Source: Periconia sp. R9002 (taxonomy: Eukaryota > Ascomycota > Dothideomycetes > Pleosporales > Periconiaceae). From it: a DNA stretch of 64,000 nt. The notes under the pieces were generated by a model. That model made no database searches. It had not been told where the DNA came from and was given only the letters and a program-made list of their open reading frames with translations. Shown in pieces: positions 57,154-64,000 of this stretch. Each line of letters opens with the position of its first letter. The first letter of the stretch is position 1. Position numbers and translations under genes: made by a program. The stretch covers positions 248,001 through 312,000 of the forward strand of contig JAMAHW010000020.1 of the NCBI GenBank assembly GCA_023627715.1, written 5' to 3'.

Positions 57154-58431
57154 AGGACAGCGGGCTGCAGGGCATGAAGCAAAAATAGCGGAATGAACCA
57201 TACGCAATACTACCACTGCTGCTACTGCATATCGAGCAATGGAAGCAATGGACAACAGGGGCTGTAGGGCTAGTGAGTGCACCAGGAATTGTTTAGGGGC
57301 TAGCTGATGGGGATGGAGAAGCTCTTGGATGGGACATGGGCATTTCATGAGAGCTTGATGCGGGATTGCTTGAGGGTGCTGGCCGTGTTTTGGCAGAGGC
57401 TCAAGCAGCTAAGCAGCACGGTAGGTAGTGTGTAGTGTAGGTCTGCTTTATGTAATGGGGGCCATGTAGCCAATGAGCAACAAACGTGGGGCCATATGCC
57501 TTCACCTCGCCTCCATATATGCCCATGATCAAATGCTAGCATTTTACTTCGGTGGGACAAAACAGGACAGGATAACCAGACACGTGTTTCGGGTGCTACC
57601 GGGCCAAGCAGAAGAGAGCAAAGACAGAGAGGCGGTGAAACTCATCGAGACGAGATCGATACGGCTCGGGCCCAAAACAAGGGCGAGCGCGGGGGTGGCC
57701 TTGAGTAGGTAGGTACTGGAGCAGACTGGCACAAAGACGAATGCGATAGAGATCAATAACGTACATGAAGGATAGTTATAACTACCTATGTACATTTACG
57801 GCGTGATTGATAACGTACTCACATAGTGAGGTAGCAGACAGATTACCTGGAGTAGGTGCAGGCCAGCCAACTTATTATCAGCGCCGATCTGCATGGACAA
57901 GGCCCCTCTAACATTACCTCGAAGACCCGTTTCCTTCGTCACCTCAACACACCACCCCGTCATTGCACCCAGACATTCACTCACCCCTTCCCACCGCTGC
58001 GCTGTCCAATTCGCTTTGGCCACGGCGAGCTGGATCTTCGAGAAATGCCACTGACCAACAGCTGCTGAGCCGACTTGCTGTTTGCTCCCTCCTTCCGCCT
58101 TGGTTGCTCTTATCGCCGCCCGCCGACGACGACAGAGACACGCTGCCCGATACCCCCAGCCTGCATCTCGTCACGATCGCCCATCCACACTCTCCTCCGT
58201 CTTGACTCCACCCTGCGCCCCAGGCAACCTCACGCTCCTTTTGCTTTGTCTTCTCGACCTTTGCCTCTGCTCGTGCTGCTCTGCGCCAGCCCGCTCGAGC
58301 CCCTGCATCCACCCCTTACCTTCCAACAGTGAAACGACCCTTGACGTCGCTGGCACTCTCTCACCACCAGACTGCCGACTGTCTCTGTACTGTAATATCT
58401 TCAGACACCTGAGCTCATCCATCGACGCGGT
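57154..58431. other. PRE3-cyclin spacer with long CT-rich leader
   Basis: 1.3 kb. The last 500 bp are C/T-rich with several short upstream frames, consistent with a long 5' leader of the cyclin. A GTAGGTAGGTAC run lies near 57705-57716. No gene was recognised. Confidence 0.55.
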
Positions 58432-59882
58432 ATGGGATCGCTTGTGGCGCACGACTTTGGTGGGAACCATTTTCATAACAACATGTTTGGTGGAGGCGGC
58501 GGCCATCAACAACCTCAAGAGTCGCCTGCAGTCCATCATACTCCAGTACGACCATCTCCCCAAGTGAACGCAAATCCTTCGCTGCGAGTTGCGCCCCCAT
58601 CCGCCGATGTGCCCATGGCCGACTCGGGTGCCCCACCTTCAAGCGCAGCCTCTGTACATCCCGCCCACCCTTCACACCAAAACCCTCCCGACGCCGCCTT
58701 TGCGCGTCAAGATGCTGCGCATCCATCGTCACAGCATACACCCGTAGCCGCCAATGCTACCCCAAATGCTTTTGCTCACCCTCGACCTCTCCCATCCTCT
58801 ACAGCCTCCTCCGTCCAGCAGTCACCGATACACGCTTTGCAGTCGCCCTTGGACTCCGCTTCAGCATCCCCGCGACGCATAAAAGTCAAGAGTCTGTCTC
58901 ATATCCAAAGTTTCGCGACCGATGACTCTAGTCCTTTTTCTCAAACGCGATCTCTATCACGGCGACAACGGCGAGACCCCAGCGATGTCGGGCCCCAATA
59001 TGAGATCAGCGAAATGCCGGTCTCAGATATTATAGAAATGGTAGCCGGGCTGCTGACCAAAATCACTACCACAAATGACCGGCAGCATGAACACCTACAC
59101 CGACAGATACCCCCTCCCGAAGGCACATCAGGTCTTAGCCAACAAACCACCAGCGTACTCGCTTTTCACGGAAAGAATGTGCCTAGCATATCAATTCTCA
59201 GTTATCTGAGCCGGATCCACAAATACTGCCCAACTACCTATGAAGTATTCCTCAGTCTACTAGTCTATTTTGACAGGATGACGGAGAGAGTTAATGCAGG
59301 GCCGATGCTCAGTTTACGCCAGGCTAACCAGCAGTCGCTGGATCGAGCCAATGCCGCAACTGCTACCGGCTCAACATCAACCAGTACTGCTCCGACATCA
59401 GAGCAGCCTACTTCTGCAGCGTCCGTGCAAGCTGCAACCCCACCACCCTCGGGCTCCTTAGGCAAACCCGCGGAAGCACCGGTTCGAACATCACAACCCC
59501 CTTCTCCGCCACAGCAAGATCTAGAAGCGTCTGACGCCTACAATCTGTCACATTTTTTTGTGGTGGACAGCTTCAATATACACCGACTTGTCATCGCTGG
59601 TGTAACTTGTGCAAGCAAATTCTTCTCGGACGTATTCTATACAAATTCTAGATACGCCAAGGTAAGTTGTTTGTTCAGCCTTATTTTACCGTCTTTCTCT
59701 AACATGCACAGGTTGGCGGTCTTCCCTTGGTGGAGCTAAACCATCTGGAGCTGCAATTTCTTCTATTGAACGACTTTCGCCTTGCCGTGCCCTTGGAAGA
59801 AATGGAGGCTTACGGTACCATGTTGGTGGAGTTTTATGCTCGTGAAGTCGCACAGCAACATGTGCAATCAGGGAGTGCATGA
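58432..59882 (+). CDS. PHO80-family cyclin
   Basis: 466 aa in two exons (58432-59661, 59712-59882), with a 50-nt intron after SRYAK. The N-terminal 180 residues are disordered, His/Pro/Ser-rich with SP sites. The cyclin region starts YEISEMPVSDIIEMVAGLL and continues VPSISILSYLSRIHKYCP and FLSLLVYFDRMTERV (about 279). An Ala/Thr/Ser-rich insertion of about 80 residues follows. The domain then resumes with VVDSFNIHRLVIAGVTCASK, FFSDVFYTNSRYAK and GGLPLVELNHLELQFLLLND. These are the signatures of Pho80/Pcl6-7 cyclins, which partner Pho85-type kinases in phosphate and nutrient signalling. Which Pho85 cyclin it is cannot be settled here. The first ATG of the frame is used. Confidence 0.88.
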
Positions 59883-61204
59883 GAGTAGAGTCAACCAACC
59901 GTAATCTATGAAATACGGTGGAGTGCATATGTTTGCAGGAAAGAGATCGGCCGAATCAGGCCTTTGACGAGCAAATCTTTGTCCAGAACTTCGCCCACAT
60001 CGTGGTGGCAGTGGTACGATGGCTGTGCATGGAGTATTAGTAGGGCGGGAGTGGGCATAATATTCCCAGATATCGTTTCCCCTTTTCTTTTGTCTGCTGA
60101 GGAGATCGACCCTTGTGTGCATTGCTCGCAGGGACTAGACTCTTGCTCAAGACGATATTAGCTCCCGACTAATGGTCTCAATATTCGCGGACTATCTGGT
60201 ATTCGGGCACGTTTTTTGCCTCATCGGTAGGCTTGGCTTCTTTTCTCCTACTATCTGGAAGTTTCCTTAGCCAACGAGTGATGCTGCATTCCTTCTCGTG
60301 TGGAAATATACGATCTAGAACGGTGGAAATGGTGGGTGTCAAAGAAAGGGAAGGAGGTGGGAACTTGTCCAAGGGCTCACACCCGGGCATACCTGTTTGT
60401 TTTCCGTTGGCTCGCGTCAATTGTGTGGTTTTTCTCCTTTGGTACTTTTGTGCGGCGTTAACAGAGGTGTAATGATGAATTTTTTGCGTTTCGAATTTCA
60501 TGCTTGAGCATTGGTCACTAACGGTCGAGATATCGTTGCTCTTTTCAGGTAATTATACATCCAGTATATATTTCGGTTCGTTGATTAGGTGAACCGAGCT
60601 TTGACACAGCACCGGCCAACAATGAGCAGATGATTTGATTCTTCCAATCCTTTGCGAACGAGAGGGGCAATACAACAGTTATTAGGTCTAGAATTCTGAC
60701 ACGATTCGCTTGTCAGGGGCCCCGGCTATTCCCATCTCCACGATCATCATCGGCGTCAACATCGAGTCATCTTTTTTCGTTTGGGGGATCAGATTCAGGG
60801 GCCGGATATGTAACCCCGGCGGTCCGACAACGGTCAGAGCCGAGATAGGATCATTTCTGATACCGAAATCTTAATCCCCTTATCGCTGAGCACTTGATAA
60901 CATCGTTTATGCCGGTGCGGCGGTGCCTCCTCAAATTTCCGAACTCGAAGTTGATGTAATCGTGGATCCTTTTTTCGATGTTGCTTTCCTTTTTAACACT
61001 AAAGGACTGTGCCATTTTTGGCCCCACATTCTTAACCTTGACTTAATCCATCTTCCCCTTTTCTCTTTCTTCTTCTTCTTTCTATTCATGATACTTTCTG
61101 ATCCCTCAATCGCCTTCCTTCGTTGCTTGGTTTCCCTGGTTCGATCTACTTAGTTAGCATGTCAATGGCGTTGTAATGGTTCCATAATACATTTGCAGTA
61201 AAAC
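59883..61204. other. cyclin-prolyl hydroxylase spacer
   Basis: 1.3 kb. A CT-rich (CTTCTT) leader-like patch lies at 61050-61085, upstream of the hydroxylase. The frame at 60923-61153 is a phenylalanine-rich translation of that patch. Nothing else is supported. Confidence 0.55.
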
Positions 61205-62333
61205 ATGTCCAGCACAACCGGCCGCAGCAATCCCGGTCATTCTTGGTCTATTAGCACAATCGTTCAGTATGTGTTCATCGCGGTGGTCGGGTATGTACTC
61301 GCCGGCGCGCCGTTACAAACCCTCCTTTTCGACTCAGCATCATCATCTTCCTCAGCGTTATCGAGAGTAAATCTAAGAGCAGAGCGCGCAAAATGGAGCA
61401 AAGGTGGAATTCGTCCCAACGTGCAAATTTCGAAGGAAAAGTTGGACACCCTGGCGGTGCCGGATCGCAACCTGACGTGTGGAAGCCACGGGTTCAAGGG
61501 TGTTTATGTGTTGAGCAGGGAGCCTTTGGTGGTTTATATTGAGGGGTTTTTGAGCCCGGAGGAGTGTGAGCATGTTATTGATGTGAGGTAAGCACACTTG
61601 TTTGGATCAACTTCAAAAGCGAACATCGAATGTAGTTATCCTTTGACCATCGCCTTTGAAGATGCTGACTTGAACCCCCACAAGCAACCCGCTTTTCAAA
61701 CCCTCTACTGTTTGGACGGGCGGGAAGGAACGGCTCGATCCCACCGTGCGATTGTCAGAGAAAGCACGTGTACCCCGTTCCCAAACAGTTCAGTGCATAG
61801 AAGAACGTGCGCGCACTTTCCAGGGTTGGCGACCATTCGTCTTCATCGAGAGGCTTTGGGCACAGAAGTATGGTCCCGGCGGCCATTATTCATATCACTA
61901 CGATTGGGGTTATGCGGCCAAGGGGTCTGGCAGGATCAGCAGCTTTATGGTGTGGTTGGGGGATGAATGCGAAGGAGGAGGAACAAGGTTCCCGCGACTA
62001 GAGAGGCCGATTGAGGAGGATTGGTGTCGATTTATCGATTGTGGAGAGGAAGGAGTGAAGTCGGATGGCCATGCTGGGAAGGAGGGAGCCGTTGATGCTG
62101 ATAGCGAAAACGAGGAAGAGGAAGAGGAAGAAGGAATGGGTATCACTTTCAAACCGATCCGCGGCAACGCAGTCTTCTGGGAGAATATGCGAGAAGATGG
62201 AACTGTTTTTGAGGAGAGTTGGCATGCAGGATTGCCTGTTACGAAAGGATCCAAGATTGGGCTGAATATCTGGAGTTGGTATCAAGAGGGATTTGATCCA
62301 TACGCAGTTGATTCGGTGGCCGAGCAGCCGTAG
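61205..62333 (+). CDS. membrane-anchored prolyl 4-hydroxylase, 2OG-Fe(II) dioxygenase
   Basis: 343 aa in two exons (61205-61587, 61685-62333) with a 97-nt intron. One N-terminal helix (TIVQYVFIAVVGYVLAGA) anchors it, probably in the ER with a lumenal catalytic domain. The catalytic region has PLVVYIEGFLSPEECEHVID, then the join gives SNPLFKPSTVWTGGKERLDP. Iron ligands are H199 and D201 in YSYHYDWG and H308 in ESWHAGLP; the 2-oxoglutarate-binding lysine is K318 in KGSKIGLNIWSW. All are present, so activity is expected. It resembles the catalytic half of collagen-type P4H alpha. The acceptor at 61684 is required for frame; an earlier AG (after 61635) leads into the wrong frame. A Glu-rich loop (DSENEEEEEEEG) between the two halves is an oddity. 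Confidence 0.9.
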
Positions 62334-63044
62334 ACGCCTGGATGTCATGGGGAAGATTTCACGCCAACACATCGATGTAACGAAGTCCTGGTACGAGATT
62401 CTAGCATGTCATTCTTAAGCCTTTGGCGACCTGCCGTTGAGTCCTTATCCGGCATGCTTGTGCTAGCTTGATTGACTTTAGACTACACCAAGTGTTATGT
62501 TACCGATATTATGGACTTGGAACTAAAAAAAAATGTAACCCAATTCCCATTACACACGTATCCGAGCCCTGCATGGAACTACTCTATCATGATGTGATAA
62601 TCGTTAAGCCCGGATGCAAGTATCCACACGTCAATTGTGAAACTTGTACCCTCACCCAGCGCGAACAGCTTGGTGGAAGTCGGGTATATCTGTGTTTTGT
62701 CTTGCTCCACGGAGCGTCAGCTCAGTGAATGATGGAAAGTAAGAAGAAAAAGGCAAGCACTGCTCAAGTATCCCTCTATCTACACATATCAGCTTTCGTT
62801 CTTTCCTAGCTAGAGTTTTTACCCTGTCCAAGGTATATTTCACCACTCATTGCTCCTGGCGTGCTATACAATATCGACACCCTCTATTCCTAAAAATACA
62901 GCTTCTCTCTAGAGCTCCTAAATACAACATCGGACAAAGACTCGTTGTTTCTACTCCTACATACCTCTGTCCTTGCCTCTACTGTTTCCCTTAGTATCAT
63001 TGGTTGCCCCTCTAATCTTCGCGATTACTTCCGAAAACCGCATC
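62334..63044. other. spacer before membrane protein gene
   Basis: 711 bp of AT-leaning DNA with an A9 run near 62525-62533. The upstream in-frame hydrophobic codons before 63045 have no ATG. No gene is supported. Confidence 0.5.
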
Positions 63045-64000
63045 ATGATCGATACCCGAGCCCAAAAGATTGGTCAACCTTTATCTCATCCAATTGGCAT
63101 TCTGCTCGCGTGCTTCATGAGTATTGCAGCGTGCAACGTCATCGAAATCACAGTGCGGATTTTCACGACCTTGAAAAGGTGGCAAGGTCTATATTTCAAC
63201 TCGTTTCTATTGGCGACATGGAGCATCATGGTCCATGTTGCGGGCCATGTTTTGAAGCTGTACAGCATCACCTCGATGGGTGGACTGTACAACACTCTTA
63301 TACTTCTCGGCCGGATGGGTATAATTGAAACATTAATTCTATACTCTTTGATTGACATGTACCAGGAATGGTTACCGGACAATCATTGGTACTTTATTCT
63401 CGACTCCATCTGCTCTACGCCGCCAACAAAAGCAGAGTGAGATGGGTGCTCTACATGATCGTATTCAACGCCATCACCTTTCATGTGGCGGGGATCGTCC
63501 TTGTCTATCGTAGCTTCAATGCACCAGACCCGATGAGATGCATAGTACGTCTACTCTATCTTCCTGTATCCCTCGAATTCCGACTGTTCGCTACCGTAAC
63601 TGACTTTCCCCATCTTTCGTTCAGGGATACTTCAAAACCTACGAGATGGTTCAGATGACCATAATCACTCTCCAAGAACTCACCATCACTGGCTTGTATA
63701 TTGACAGAGCCTCCAGACTCCTGAAAAGCGAGATTGGCTATCAGGGTCCCTATGCAGTATCACTAATGAGGCGTCTACTGGTGGTCAACTTTACCATCGT
63801 TATTCTGGAACTATCCCTGCTTTTGATAATTTACACCGGGCATTACGAGTTCGGGACAGTCTACAAATCGGCAGTGTACAGTGTCAAACTGAAGTTGGAA
63901 TTTCCGGTCCTGAATGACTTGAGAGATTTTTTCAGTGATGGAGATCGTCTCGAGTCAGCAACAAGGTCCCCTAACACATGTGAGCAATTGCTTGAATCGA
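63045..64000 (+). CDS. multi-pass fungal integral membrane protein, 3' end missing
   Basis: The 5' part of a membrane protein that leaves the window. Exons are 63045-63318, 63366-63544 and 63625 onward, with introns of 47 and 80 nt. Hydrophobic helices include HPIGILLACFMSIAACNVIEI, FLLATWSIMVHVAGHVLK, VRWVLYMIVFNAITFHVAGIV, and LLVVNFTIVILELSLLLIIY. The join at the 47-nt intron gives GRMGMVTGQSLVLYSRLHLL, a block I associate with fungal integral membrane proteins of unknown function. After the second intron comes GYFKTYEMVQMTIITLQELTITGLYI. The soluble end is cut; a possible donor (GTGAGC) lies at 63980. Upstream in-frame codons add more hydrophobic residues but contain no ATG, so MIDTRAQKIGQPL is used as start. 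Function is unknown. Confidence 0.78.

Noticed and set aside
61588..61684. Apparent frame break in the prolyl hydroxylase
   Set aside because: Using the AG at 61683-61684 restores NPLFKPSTVWTGG; the nearer AG at 61634-61635 is a decoy.
63300..63370. Apparent frameshift in the last membrane protein gene
   Set aside because: A 47-nt GT-AG intron (63319-63365) restores the conserved GMVTGQSLVLYSRL block, so the gene is not broken.
1..64000. Mobile elements, CRISPR arrays or bacterial-type islands
   Set aside because: No transposase, reverse transcriptase, spaced direct repeats or prokaryote-like operon was seen in any frame.

Overview
The window is nuclear DNA of a filamentous ascomycete (Pezizomycotina; I cannot decide the class). 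The evidence is protein-coding genes on both strands, short GT-AG introns (mostly about 44-97 nt), fungal-type proteins throughout, and no bacterial operons, transposases, rRNA or recognisable tRNA genes. I could rebuild 24 protein genes by joining exons by eye. Two of them run off the window ends. Coordinates include the stop codon, and splice sites were picked from reading frame, GT/AG signals and protein-family similarity, not from transcripts.

Layout. 1-332 (-): 5' end of a SERCA-type Ca2+ pump. 1374-4117 (-): hybrid histidine kinase, followed by a 4.4 kb gene-poor gap with a CTG/TGC microsatellite, a 20-bp palindrome and a hairpin repeat. 8564-9658 (+): secreted YWTD-type propeller. 10101-22539 (+): three large housekeeping genes in tandem, MSH3 (mismatch repair), CDC6 (replication licensing) and STT4 (PI 4-kinase). 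22540-25622: gene-poor. 25623-27318 (+): acyltransferase-3 membrane protein. 29241-45200: a dense block with ATG5 (-), an orphan (+), a small hydrophilic protein (-), a CobW GTPase (+), a spherulin-4 protein (+), a family-16 methyltransferase (-), an orphan (+), the CSA-like WD40 protein CKN1 (-), an acidic orphan (+), MND1 (+) and the ribosome quality-control ligase HEL2/ZNF598 (+). 45201-49198: a 4 kb gap between convergent genes. 49199-51400 (-): RRM+YTH m6A-reader-like protein, then 3.1 kb without genes. 54550-55607 (-): Bem46-type hydrolase. 56263-57153 (+): proteasome beta1 (PRE3). 58432-59882 (+): PHO80-type cyclin. 61205-62333 (+): membrane-anchored prolyl 4-hydroxylase. 63045-64000 (+): start of a multi-pass membrane protein.

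The genes are mostly unrelated housekeeping functions, with no biosynthetic cluster or defence island. A loose theme is genome maintenance: MSH3 and CDC6 are adjacent, and CKN1 and MND1 lie about 1.2 kb apart. I see no clearly novel multi-gene system. The most interesting signals are at gene-structure scale: a 15-nt phase-symmetric microexon in PRE3 that carries the catalytic threonine, an apparent ATG-only coding exon in MND1, two related hairpin repeats about 14 kb apart, and a roughly 100-residue acidic insertion inside the YTH domain.
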